Source: Panagrolaimus kolymaensis
Taxonomy: Eukaryota; Nematoda; Chromadorea; Rhabditida; Panagrolaimidae
NCBI GenBank assembly: GCA_028622995.1
Contig: JAJQJQ010000011.1
Coordinates: 2,542,001-2,606,000, forward strand
DNA length: 64,000 nt
Direction: 5' to 3'
Position numbers and translations under genes: made by a program. The notes beneath the pieces were generated by a model. It saw only the letters and a list, made by a program, of their open reading frames with translations, did no database searches and was not told where the DNA came from. This document shows positions 11,675-22,951 of the stretch, piece after piece (the first letter of the stretch is position 1; each line of letters opens with the position of its first letter).

Positions 11675-12761
11675 TTATTGTCTTGCTTGATTTCTGCTTA
11701 GAATTGAACGAACATCAGTTGTAAATCGAAGAGCATCAAGGAAAGGCAAAAGATTGAGCAATGCAGTATCAGAAGGATCAGAGAACCAGGATTTAATAGG
11801 AATTGCATTTTCTAAAATAAAGCTTCATTAGTAAGGCTTCCAAAAAGAGCGGAAAAACTTACGAGTAAAATTACGATATGCAGCAGGCGAATTGTCTAAG
11901 ATGAAAATACTTGATAAATCTTGATGAAGTGAACGTAAATCTTTGCTATAACCAGTATAATCCACACAGCAATGTTGTCTAAAGTAACGACGAGAAAATA
12001 ATCCACGGCCTTTATCAAGCTTATCAGCTACGGATGTTCCATAAATTTCCATACTTGCGGTGAAAATTACCAAATCAAACCACTGAAAAGAGTAAATGAT
12101 AATCAAAGCTTTCATAAGCAAAACTATTACTTACTTGACTAACTACAGTTAAAAAGAAATCCACATGAGGTCGTAAATGTACAAAAAAGCGGACTTGCTG
12201 CCTCTCGATGATAACCTATAAAAGACGATTAAGTTCAGGAAATAAATAATGAATTAGTACTTTAAGAATAAAATCAGGAGGGGTGCCGGGTTTTATCATA
12301 GGTCTCAGAACTAAAATTCAGTAATTAGATTTTTTTGAATATTTAAAAACTAACCTCCGTCATGATGTGAGTGTATCAAAGTTTCATCAAGATCTAATAC
12401 AAGGATTTTTCGTTTGACGACCACTGAAAGTTGAGGTAAAGATGGAGAAGAAAAAAAGATAAAACTTACAGAGTCGTTCAGATGTTAGAGGACTCAGTGG
12501 AAGATGAGCATAAGTTACAAATTGATGTTTAGCTACCTAAAAGTGAAGATAAATCAAGAAGAAGAAAAAATTCAAAACCCTTACCTTTCTATGTTGCTTT
12601 CTATACATAAATAACATACAATTCCATAACCATAACAACCATATTCCACATTTACCAAGCAAATATTTTATAAAATATACAAAAATATTATCCTTTTGTT
12701 GATTAAGTCGTTGAACATCACGCATTCCTCCACGACGGTATGTAATATTCCTATCATTCAT
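11675..12761 (-). CDS. cnep-1: CTD nuclear envelope phosphatase 1 (Dullard/CNEP-1)
   Basis: Ser/Thr phosphatase of the FCP/SCP family that acts on lipin at the nuclear envelope/ER. Model: complement of join(11675..11811, 11863..12082, 12135..12215, 12261..12310, 12355..12423, 12470..12536, 12585..12761), 266 aa with all phases fitting. An N-terminal membrane segment (residues about 28-52, ending [12 protein letters not shown]) precedes the catalytic DxDx(T/V) motif, seen as [13 protein letters not shown] with Asp92 and Asp94. [37 protein letters not shown] and [10 protein letters not shown] follow in the order of human CTDNEP1. The ATG at 12761 gives a length similar to human (244 aa). It is divergent from PIG-A. 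Confidence 0.94.
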
Positions 12762-13220
12762 TTAACTTTTAAAATGCAATCAAAGTACCCTGAAAAATAA
12801 GTTTCATATATATGACGACGATGTCAAAAGAGATAAATGATGTTTGTTTGCAAATACATATTACACGCACGACAAAAATAAAGGTGAACACGAAACACTT
12901 TAGAGAGGTATTATGTGGGAGCTTTGAAGAGGTAAAATTAGATTGTAAATGTGGATGTGATTGTAAAAAGTAAGGCAAAAAGCTGTAAAATAAAAAAACC
13001 GACAATGCAAAAATATGTCTTTGATGGAGTTTGTCTGCTTTTTTTAGAAGTTTTATTTCGTGTTGAGAACAACGTGTGTTACTATAAAGCATTTTTGATT
13101 CATTCTTTGAAAAATGGCAATATCATTTTTTTGTAAGCTAATATCAACTTTTTATTATTACGGGTAAAATTAACATGTTCTAAAGCTTACATATTCCAAT
13201 GGTGCACATCTTTATCAACA
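12762..13220. promoter_or_regulatory. Divergent intergenic region (CNEP-1 / PIG-A)
   Basis: A 459-bp spacer between head-to-head genes, expected to contain both promoters. No recognisable element and no exon-like frame. Confidence 0.5.
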
Positions 13221-14731
13221 ATGTTAACACGTCGCAGAAAGAAACTTACAATTGCGTATGTTTGCAACTTTTTTTTGTACAATTTTATGATTTTTATGTA
13301 CTCTTTTTTTAGACTTGTCTCAGATTTCTTTTGTCCTAATACTGGTGGTGTGGAAACTCATATCTATTATCTTGGAGAATGCTTATTAAAACGTGGTCAT
13401 AAAGTTATTGTATTAACTCATGGTTATGGCTCTCGAAGAGGTATTCGATATTTTACAAATGGCTTAAAAGTATATTATCTTCCTTTTATTGTTATGTCCA
13501 ATACTACGACTCTTGCATCTATTCCTGGTTCAGTTTATTGGTTTCGAAAGATATTCTTAAGTGAAAATGTTCAAATTGTTCATGGTCATTCTGCTTTTTC
13601 CGCTATGGCTCATGAAGCGATGTTTCATGGATGGTGTTTGGGACTTCATACTGTATTCACTGATCATTCTTTATTTGGGTTTGCTGATGCTTCAGCTATT
13701 TTGACAAGTAAATTATTATTGCAATATTCTTTAATTAATATTGATCGAACTATTTGTGTTAGTTATACAAGGTATGAAATTTTTTACACAATTTATAACT
13801 TTTAATGTTCATTTTCAGCAAAGAAAATACTGTTCTTCGAGCAAATTTAGATCCTCAGAAAGTTTCCGTCATTCCAAATGCAATTGTAAAACATTTATTT
13901 CTACCTGATATCGCTCAATTTAATTCCAAACCTATTACCGTAATCGTGATGTCTCGACTTGTGTATCGAAAAGGAGCTGATCTTCTTGTTAATGTTGTAC
14001 CTGAAGTTTGTTTGCGACATCCAACAGTGAAATTTATAATAGCTGGTGATGGACCAAAAAGAGTGCCGATTGAAGAAATGAGAGAACGACACAAACTTCA
14101 TTCAAGATGCGAAATGGTTGGCATGCTCCCTCATGACAAAGTGCGTGATTTACTTGTTAGAGGGCATATATTCCTGAATACAAGCTTAACTGAAGCCTTT
14201 TGTACTTCCATTGTAGAAGCAGCAACTTGTGGACTTCATATTGTTTCAACTAAAGTTGGTGGAGTTCCTGAAGTTTTGCCTGATGAATTTATAACTTTAG
14301 CCGAACCTGAATCCTATCGTAAGCCTTTCTTACTTTTTCGCAATGTTGATCATCCATTTTTAGAATTATCTGAAGCTTTACTTAAAACAATAGCTCAACT
14401 TGAATCTGGAAAATTGATCTCACCTGAAGAAAGACATCGTCGAATGAGTCCAATGTATCAATGGCCAAGTGTTGCAGAAAGAACAGAAATCGTGTATTAT
14501 TCCGCTCTACGTGATCGACCTGGAACTATCAAAGAACGTTTCAAAAAGTAAGCTAGTTTTTTTTTGTATCAAAAAATAATAAATTAATGTTTCAGTTACA
14601 ATAATTGTGGAATCGCATTTGGTGTCTTTTGGATTTGGTTTACAGCTATGAATTTAATTGTTATATTTATTTTGGATTGTTTTGACCCGCGTGAAAGATA
14701 CTTGTCAATAATAAAAAAGAAAAAGCATTAA
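13221..14731 (+). CDS. piga-1: PIG-A, catalytic subunit of GPI-GlcNAc transferase
   Basis: GT4-family glycosyltransferase that adds GlcNAc to phosphatidylinositol, the first step of GPI-anchor synthesis at the ER. Model: join(13221..13255, 13313..13771, 13819..14547, 14596..14731), 452 aa against 484 in human, phases consistent. The first exon encodes only [12 protein letters not shown]. The family block [19 protein letters not shown] follows. [13 protein letters not shown] and [11 protein letters not shown] are typical of [17 protein letters not shown] and the GT4 EX7E motif EAFCTSIVE (residues 290-298) sit in the donor domain. The last exon carries a membrane helix ([16 protein letters not shown]) and a short Lys-rich cytosolic tail. 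It converges on ATG10 with 277 bp between stop codons. Confidence 0.96.
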
Positions 14732-15008
14732 TCATTTATTTCAATATATTGTAGCCATTTCAATTGGAGATCTCAATCGAGTTGGCAGAGCAGCTACGAA
14801 AAACCATCTGAAACACTTTTATTTATTATTTTTTTGTTAATGGTTTCGAGCAACATTTCGTTAATTTTTTTTAACCGTCAATGTACATATTTTTTGTTTG
14901 AATCATTCAAACGAAATGTTGCTTATCATTTTTTTTGCTCAAACTTTAAAGTGCAGTTATATTTATTCATTCCAAGAGCTTTCACTTATATAATAATAAA
15001 GAATTTAC

Positions 15009-15516
15009 TTACTTGAGTAATTTATATCCAAGTTTATCTGAATTTGAAGGAATATCCTTAGTTGCGGCTATGACTCGACAAGGATCGACATAATAAAATC
15101 CCACTCCAAGAAAAGGGTGCTCTTCTTCAGAGCATCGACCAAGAAACTCTGATGATCTAATTGCATTTTCTAGTGGAAGCCGTTTTTGAATCGCTATAAC
15201 AATATTTCATTTATGACTAATAAAGCAAAGAGAGACATACTTCCAGGTTCATAAACGTTAAACCAAAGTTGTGGGACGTCATATGAAAAATTATAAATAA
15301 TGAAAGCATGATGCCATAATTTATCTTTATTACTTAAATATTTCATTTCTGCATAAAAATATCTATCAGTCTAAAAGGAAATGTTGAGTGAATATTAGCA
15401 ATAAAGGGACAATTTTTTACTTTATTAAGTTTCCATTTTTCATTTGAATACTTTGAGTTCCATTCAAAAACAAATGATTTTAGTTCTTTTTCATATTCGT
15501 CATTTGAAATACACAT
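15009..15516 (-). CDS. atg-10: ATG10, E2-like enzyme for ATG12 conjugation
   Basis: Autophagy E2-like enzyme that transfers ATG12 to ATG5. Model: complement of join(15009..15193, 15241..15370, 15421..15516), 136 aa, phases consistent. The central HHAFIIYNFSYDVPQLWFNV matches the family strand pattern (human YEYHVLYSCSYQVPVLYF, from memory). EEEHPFLGVGFYYVDPC carries the family EHP motif and the catalytic Cys (Cys114). ATTTTAG ends five bases before the ATG at 15516, so the start exon is either spliced or trans-spliced. The protein is short: human is 220 aa, with extra N-terminal and C-terminal segments. Confidence rests on the EHP...DPC block. Confidence 0.87.
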
Positions 15517-15670
15517 TTTAACTAAAATTGCAGGTTTTTGATAAGGAATTTAGAAAGAAATAAAGAATTGGAGATTAAAAAATGGCAACAATATTGGATA
15601 TCATTGGAAATTTTGATTCTGGCAAAAGGTTCATTTATATGAAGAGTTTTTAGACCGCATGCAGTTGCTT

Positions 15671-15938
15671 CTAAACTTTCAAACAAAACAATAAAAATGG
15701 AGGTAAAATAAAAAGGAGAAATGTTCCGAATAAACCAGTATTATTGAGATATGGTAATGTAGCATAACCAAATACATGAAAATTAGATAATTATTTCAAT
15801 TACCATTAAACCTTTTAAACATAACTCTTGTAGCGTCCATATTTTTAAATTAAAATTATCACCTACCGTATTTTTAACAAAAGGTGCAAGAAGGAGGATA
15901 ACAATTGATTGAGGGATATTTGTGACAGAGAATATCAT
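15671..15938 (-). other. Possible small membrane-protein gene, reading frame not resolved
   Basis: Two hydrophobic open segments on the minus strand. The first, from an ATG at 15938, reads MIFSVTNIPQSIVILLLAPF and continues for about 51 codons. The second, in a different frame, contains FGYATLPYLNNTGLFGTFLL and ends at a TAG at 15671. No AG lies where an intron joining them would need its acceptor. An alternative intron from 15809 to 15671 would join the first segment to a five-codon tail. It could be a frameshifted remnant, a tiny membrane protein, or chance. No family recognised. Confidence 0.3.
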
Positions 15939-18900
15939 TGTTTGTATTTTTGTTGTTAGTTGTTTACTGTAAAAAATGTTTTGGATGGAAATATCAACAG
16001 CTGTTTGTCTCCATGTTTGTTTGTTGCCATCTCATTTTTCAATGAATCTAAAAGCTTGCTTCCTCTTTTTGGTGGCATCGTTTTCCTTCTCAAAGTTATT
16101 CAATAACAAAACAAAAATAGCTAAAGCAAATAAATATTCACACAAATCTCACGTTTTATTCAATTTTTTCTTCTTCTTTTCTATTTGAGTCAAACAAACT
16201 ACTCTTTATTTTATTTTTTGTTTGTTTGCGGCATCTTCCATTTTGACGAATTTCATTCAGTTTATTTTTGGCTTGCTTCTTGACACTTTGATTTTTACTT
16301 CAAACTGATTATAACCTCACTAGTTCATGAATGAAAACCACCTGTGGCTGTCAAATGTCATAGAAAAAATCTTTCATTATTTTAGTCAAAGTTTATTCTT
16401 TCTTTTTAACAGTTGTTTGTTTCACAGTGGTTGATTTAAAAAAACATAGCATTCTTTTTTTAACCCTAAAACATTGAGAAGGAAGTTTTCACACATGTGG
16501 TTGAAGAAGCTCGTTCATTTTTTTACGCTTGTTTTCCTCATTAATCTTTTTTTTCTCCATCGTGAATGTTAAAAGCCGCTTTTCTTATTTTCCTTCTTTT
16601 ATTTTTTAAAGCTTTCCTTAGGGCATTTTTTAAGCTGCTATGTAAGAAAAAGTTTTTTTTCTTCCCAAATTTGGAGACAACAATAACAGTGTTTTAGAAT
16701 AAAGAAAAGAAAAAACTTTTTAAAGAAGTTTTTGGAGACATCCAACAACCAGCTGTCACAAGCTTTGTTGTTTTTTTTATTTTGTTTGTTATTGTTTCTT
16801 TTTGCTTTTTTGAGAGAAGAGGAAGATTTTATGGTTAGCCAAAAAGCTTTTCCATGATGGTGAAGAATGAATAAGTTTAAGATGCGTAAAAAGATTTCAA
16901 TTGATGATACACTTCCAATTTACTCTTATCTCTATTACAGTTTTTTTTATTTACTACTATTTCTGTATTCAAATACGCTCTTCCATGACCTTTCATAAAC
17001 TTTCTTCACACGTCGTCCAATTTTGAAGATGATAATCCCTCCATAAATTTTAAATGAATTAAGAAAAAAATAAGAAGAATGGCACAGCGAAAAAAATTTT
17101 TTTTCTTCCTCTTCTTATTCACACATTTCAATTCTTCTTTTCATACACAAATGTTGTTCTTCAATAATAATAATAAAAATAATAATAAAATTCCATTTTT
17201 GTGTTTTTCCATTGAATTTTGAGGATTTTGTTATTTCTTTCTTTTCCTTCGTTTTTTCGTCTTCACCTACTTCTTTCTTTTGCATTGCTTCACACTGACT
17301 GACTGCAGAAAAGAAACAATGCAAAGTTTTTCTCTTCTTTTCTTTTGGTTTTTCTAAATAATAAAAACGATCAAACGCCGTTTTGCGAGAATTGACGCTT
17401 CTTTTACAAGGTCGTTGTTGGTCGTGTTCTTCTTCGACGTTCCTATTTTTCCCTCCCAAATTTGGATGCATCGCCACTGCTGCGCAATGTTCTTTTTTCT
17501 ATTTTGAGTCACGGCTCGTTGGAAATCATTTTTTCAATTCATTTCAAGGTAATGTTTGCGGTTTTAGGTTACTAATAAAAAAATGGAGAAGGCTATTTCC
17601 CGCTGTGTCACACTTTTTTTAAAAATTTTTTTGCAGCAACAGCGGCAAGAAAAATACTTGAGGCGTTTTTTTACATTCTCTCTTTTCTTCTTCAAAAAAT
17701 CAAGAGAGTGGAAGAAAAATCTTGTTTTCAAGCTTGAGAGATTTTTTTCCATGAAAATTCAATTTATAATATCTTTTTTTACATTTTATCGAAATTTTTT
17801 TGAGTGTTGTTTGTTTTGTTCAGATCGAACGACGACGAAGACTGTTTTTCTCTTACTTGCTGCTGCTTGCTTGTCGTCGATGACCGCCTTATTTGAAGAA
17901 GTGAGGACGAAGCTTTTTTTAAATATTACATCAATCAATTTTTCTATTTCTTCCTTTAAAATTTTTACGTTTTAAATGGGCGAAAAATTATTTGTTGTGA
18001 ATCTTTGGCTAAAAAACTTGATTCTATTTTTGAGAGATTTCTAATACCAGCGCCATTTATTTTAATACAAAATGACAAAAAGGTGCCGAAGATCATCTTA
18101 GGTTTTTTAAATCCCTTTCTTTGCATAATCATCAAAGCTATAGCTTTACCCAATTTTTTTTCTTTAATCTTAAATCCTATTATGCCAAATATTATCCCAT
18201 TAAGTGCCACTTCTTCTTCTTATCCAACCGGTTCGCTCGCTTTGAAGCATTTTTGCTTTAAAAGAGAAGAGGAGAAAAAAAATATTTAAGTACCAAATAG
18301 ATTAGCCTTCGACTTAAAAACTTGTGAATCAGAAAAAAAAAAGGAAAAAAGAGACGACCTCGATTTTCGTTTTATTATTGCGCAAAGAAACGCATCTCAA
18401 AAAAAAAAAGATCGATAATCGTGAAGGTGAGCGGAAGAAATATTATTATTTGTTTTGTTTGTACAAAATTTTTAAACAAAAAAAGATCCACGCTTTTTTC
18501 TTTTGATCTTTTTCCTTCCCCTCTTTTTTACAATATTTACCCTAAGGGTATTTGACTTTTTGCTTTTTTTCTTTCTGTAAAACACATGGAATATTTCACT
18601 TCTTACAAAATGTTGTTTGAGTCTATTCTGATCCATTCAACCGGAATAACCAACCAACTACGATGTCCATCAACGACGTGTTTTTCACTTCGGCGCGTCC
18701 CTGTTTTTAAAAGCGCAAATCCCATATTTTCTTTTATCTTCTATTTCGACTTTTATCGTCCATTTTCTTTTTTACATACACTTTTTTTGGACTCTTTTTT
18801 ACAAATTTCCTTGTTAAATTTTTTAAAACAATTTTTTTTTCAAAACAGCGGAAATTAGCTCAGTTTTACGTTTGAATCATTGCCTGCTTCTTTTCTTTTT

Positions 18901-19960
18901 AGTTTTTTCGATAATGATTCATTTCATTTTTTTCTTCTTCATTCAAAATTTCTCTATTCAAAATGTTTTATTGTTTTTACGATTATAAGAAAAGTGACCA
19001 TTGTTTTTTTAAAAGATTTTAGAAAAAATTAGACGAAATTTCATGTTTTACAATGACCTTTGAATTTAATTATTATGGGAATCACTTTAGATTTTTTATT
19101 TGCCGACGAAGATAAATGAAAAAATTTTTGATTACATAAATTTTATTCGTTTTTACGATTTTGCTTACCGTAGCATTTTTATTTTACCAGAAAATGCTTT
19201 AGAAATTTGCCGCATTTTTTTGACTTAGAACATTTATCAAATCTTTTTTTTCTCGCTTTCTCCATTGCTTTACCCAAGGTCTTCGATGGCATTTTTAAAA
19301 CCTTTTACTCTTCAATCACGTTCAATGCCATTTAACTCCATGTCTCTTTTTTTTAAACTGTCAAATCCTTTCTTTAATTTGACCCATGCCTTAAAAAGAA
19401 GTCATTTGAAAATCCTTTTCCATCCACAATTGTCATCGTCGTCCATCTCCGACATTCAACTCTTTCCACCACCCATTAATCTTTCCGGCACTTCCAAGTT
19501 GTCAACAATTTTCGCGCAATTTTCCATCAAAAAATTGTGCAACACTCATTTCCGATTTAATTCATTCATTCTTTTCGCCTCTTTCTTCTTATATCTGCAA
19601 TGGATCTTGTTTGTATGAATATTTTATTTCTAAAAAGATTCTTATCACCTCCACATCGCCATTTCTGCTGCTGACTGCCTTTGCGCCCACGAGAGAGAAC
19701 CGTTCCCTTTCTATTTCCCCTTATTTTCAAACATGGCTGATGTGAGTCATCTCCAGCGCGGTAGGGTGGCAATAAAACAACACACTCCCTATTTTTCTCA
19801 AAAAAGGAAATAAAACTGTATTTTATTGATTTGTTTGAAAAAGAAAAACTTTTTGTGCCTCATTTTTTTTGTTAGCGTGTTTTTTCTATATTACATGCGT
19901 TTTATTGTTCACAAACATTTTTACTCATCACCGTTTTCTATTCTTTAGCTTCCGAAAAAG
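15939..19960. other. Gene-poor stretch upstream of VAB-9
   Basis: About 4 kb of poly-T/poly-A-rich DNA. Open frames here (for example 17115-17477 on the minus strand and 19265-19618 on the plus strand) have skewed composition and no splice context or recognisable domain, so I do not call them genes. TTCTTTAG at 19941-19948 is a plausible acceptor just before VAB-9. Confidence 0.5.
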
Positions 19961-20784
19961 ATGGCAGCTCAAACAACTACAATTGAAACAGTGACGGTTG
20001 TGCGCCCATTAAAAATAATATCTTTGATATGTTTATTAATTTCTTTAATATTACTTATAATTTGTTTATCTACGACATATTGGTTAAGGACTCAATCATT
20101 TCATACTGGATTGTTTCGAGAATGCATGGATGATACTGATCTTGGATTGATGGCTCCAATCAGAGGAGCGCCAGCTCCTGGACAATGTCATGGTATTAAT
20201 CGTAAAGCTAGATACATTACAGCGGTGGCTGTTATGAATTTAATTGCTCTTGGATTTACTTTTATTGCTTCTATTGGAAATATTTTGGGTTTAAAATCCA
20301 ATGATTTACATCGAAAACATATTTTCTACAAGGCTGCTTTTGCCTTAGCTCTTTTATCAGGTATGTAATTATTTTTATTACTGAATCTTCCAACAAATTT
20401 TTAACTTCTCTGGTGAGACGAGATAGGTCAAAACCATTATTACTTTTGAGAAAATTAAAAATTAGCGTTTATTTTTTCGTAAAATAACAGAATCTAAATT
20501 TCTTAATTTTAGTTTTACTCGAGTTAGCCGCTCTCATCGTATTTCCTGCATGTTTCTTTACTGGAATGTCCGATTATGGTGTTAGAGTATGGGAGTTTGA
20601 TTGGAGTTATGGCATAGCTTGGGCGGCAATGCTCTTTTGCTTCGTAAGTTCTAATTTTAATGTATCATCGAAGCTAAATAACTTCTTTTAGGGTGCTTTA
20701 CTTCTTCTAATTTGTGATAAAGAACATGAAGAAGTTTATTATAAAGAGAAAACAATTTACAATCCACCATCAGAATTCGCTTGA
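19961..20784 (+). CDS. vab-9: VAB-9/TMEM47, claudin-like junction protein
   Basis: Four-pass membrane protein of the TMEM47/claudin superfamily; C. elegans VAB-9 sits at epidermal adherens junctions. Model: join(19961..20360, 20513..20643, 20692..20784), 207 aa, phases consistent. RPLKIISLICLLISL at residues about 14-28 matches the TMEM47 start (TPLKLVGLVCIFLAL, from memory). The first extracellular loop has W (TTYWLRTQ) and two Cys (RECMDD, GQCHG). TM2 and TM3 follow. VWEFDWSYGIAWAAMLFCF corresponds to the TMEM47 loop-TM4 segment (EFNWGYGLAWGATIFSF). The tail HEEVYYKEKT resembles the YEDYY-type end. A splice acceptor ends at 19948, twelve bases before the ATG. Confidence 0.88.
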
Positions 20785-21084
20785 TCGAACTCCTAAACTT
20801 TGAATCCCCAAATGTGCTTTCATTTTTTGCCATTTTTTCTAAATATTTTTTCTCTTCTTCATCACACAAAATATGTAATAATTTACTCCCAATTATTTTG
20901 AACTCTATTTCCTACAGCTTTCTTCTTTTCTTTTTGAGTTCATAATATTTAGATACTCATTTTTTTATCTATGTTTTTTGTTGTAAAAAAAGGATTAATC
21001 ACAAATTTTCTTCACTCGTTGCCTTTTTTAAAATATTATCTGTAGATTTTGATAGCTTTGATTTATTTCATTAATTTTTGCATT

Positions 21085-21291
21085 TTATCCGGTATTTTTG
21101 GCTCTTTCTTTTAATTGTATATTATAAGTTTGCATTTTAATTTTAAAAAAAACAATAAATAATAAATATTTTCTTTTGTTGCCACATTTGCTATCCTTTT
21201 TTCCATCAAACAACTTTCTCATTCCAAGCTGACCTTGTCCAAAGTTAGGAATTTCAACGGTGATGTGCTCTTTACGAGGATGAGGTTTCAT
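21085..21291 (-). other. Candidate small ORF, unknown
   Basis: ORF of 68 aa from an ATG at 21291. Its first 40 codons (MKPHPRKEHITVEIPNFGQG and onward) are much less AT-rich than the surrounding DNA and use balanced codons. The rest becomes A/T-rich (KYLLFIVFFKIKMQ), so a real protein could be shorter or spliced. There is no signal peptide and no family resemblance that I recognise. It lies antisense in the 3' flank of VAB-9. Confidence 0.3.
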
Positions 21292-22951
21292 CAAAAATCA
21301 AACCTCCTCACTTCTTATAGTTGACAAAAACAAATATGTACTAATTCTATTTTTTCTTAAAGAAAATATTATCTTAAGAATAAGTTCTATGAGAAAAAAA
21401 AACTACAACCATAGCATTTCATATCACGTGCTTCAATCACTATAAAGCAATCATCGAAGAAAAATGCAGCAGACGTCCTGAAAGTATCTAACTTTTAGTT
21501 GCTAAACGGTTATTTAATTCTATAAAAAAGAAGTTAAACAATACAGTTTCTAACTTGGCGGGAGGAATCAAATAAGAACGTCATGACTTTTGAGTTCTGT
21601 GCTTTCTGCAACGACGAGGACTGACTTAGAAAAGCGTGAATGGCTTCCTTTTTTCTTAAAAAAAAGAAGGGTGATACTGATCTTTAAAAACTAAATATTT
21701 GTTTAGCATCCATTATATTTAAACTTAAAAATAAACGCATAAAATATTTATATAAAATAAAAATGGATTACCGAAAAGCAACGTGGGGAAAAAATCATCA
21801 AAAGAAAGGTGATGGATTGCTACATCATGCTGACTCTAAATTCGGTCTCTCCCGTCGATGCTGCTTGATTCACATTTTTTCTTTTCTTACTTTTGATTGA
21901 TAATAAATTTCTTCCCGGATTTTCTTTTCATTTTTTCTTTATTGTTTCACCTTCGTTTAAAAGAAATGGAAAATTGATGATTATTAGCATTTTTAATGAG
22001 CAATTTTTTATATATAAAAGATTATAACCAGAAGGACACTAAGCCTCTTTGGTTGATAAGGAATCTTTTTTTAGTGAGCACAATGTTTGACAACTTCTTT
22101 TTTTAAGGAGATGGAAAGCATGTAAAACATAGCTTGATAAAAACATTTCGACTGTTTTTTGAATGAACGTAGTCCAAATCAAACTTCAAGAAAAAGGTAA
22201 ACGTAAAAAAATGAGTGGTATTTTTTAACGATTTTTTATTGAAAGAGGTTGAGCGAGGAACATTTGCAAAGCAATGTACTCGAACATAAGAAATTCGATG
22301 AGGAACGTTAATAAAAAAAATTGCAAACATCGAGATAAGTATGACAAAAATGTCATAAAATTCTTTGCACTTTTTGGTATTTGGAAGTTTTTTAAAAGAA
22401 ATAAAATAAATTCAAAGATGAATAATTTTTTCTCACTTTTTCGAAAGAATTAAAATAAATTAAAAATGTATAATTTTGTTTCTTGATTTTAACATAGTCT
22501 TTTAAGGAATCCTAAGATTGGTAATATTTTTTAAATTAACTACGCAGTGACTATGATTGTAAATTTTTAAAATATTTTGTTAGTTTTATACATCATTTCT
22601 TTGTTAACTTCGATCTTTCAAGTACCATGAGAAAAGCTCCTCCCATGTTTTTTATAAAATAAAATATTTTTGCAAAAGTTTTGTATTCAAAGTTTTTATT
22701 TTTCATCTTGTTTTTGTTTGTTTTCTAAATTGATCCGCTTTAATTCGACATTGTTTTTTGCTTTTGTTTTCCAAACAAAAACATAAAGGTTGTTTCTGAA
22801 TAAATTGTTGTCTGAATTGATGTATGTTTTTGTCTAAAAAAAATGGAAATAATACTTAACGAGTGAAATAAATTTTTTTGTCTGTTTTCGATCGCGTTTT
22901 ATTCATTTGTATAATTTTAGTTTTAATCTTAAAAATTTAGACAAAATAATT
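21292..22951. other. Intergenic upstream of the amino-acid permease
   Basis: AT-rich. One 75-codon minus-strand frame at 22103-22330 has no splice context or domain and is not called. AAAAATTTAG ends at 22940, eleven bases before the permease ATG, and is a candidate trans-splice acceptor. Confidence 0.5.

Noticed and set aside
17115..17477. 120-codon minus-strand frame (MAMHPNLGGKNRNVEEEHDQ and onward)
   Set aside because: Lys/Glu-rich at first, then low-complexity Ile/Phe. No splice context, no domain, and located in a simple-sequence region.
18005..18289. Overlapping open frames on both strands near 18.0-18.3 kb
   Set aside because: Two opposite frames open over the same DNA reflect low stop-codon density there rather than genes. 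No splice signals or family match.
19265..19618. 117-codon plus-strand frame upstream of VAB-9
   Set aside because: Ser/Phe/Leu-rich translation of a C/T-rich tract with no homology signal; probably a by-product of strand composition.
20657..20869. 70-codon minus-strand frame
   Set aside because: Antisense shadow of the last VAB-9 exon and its 3' UTR.
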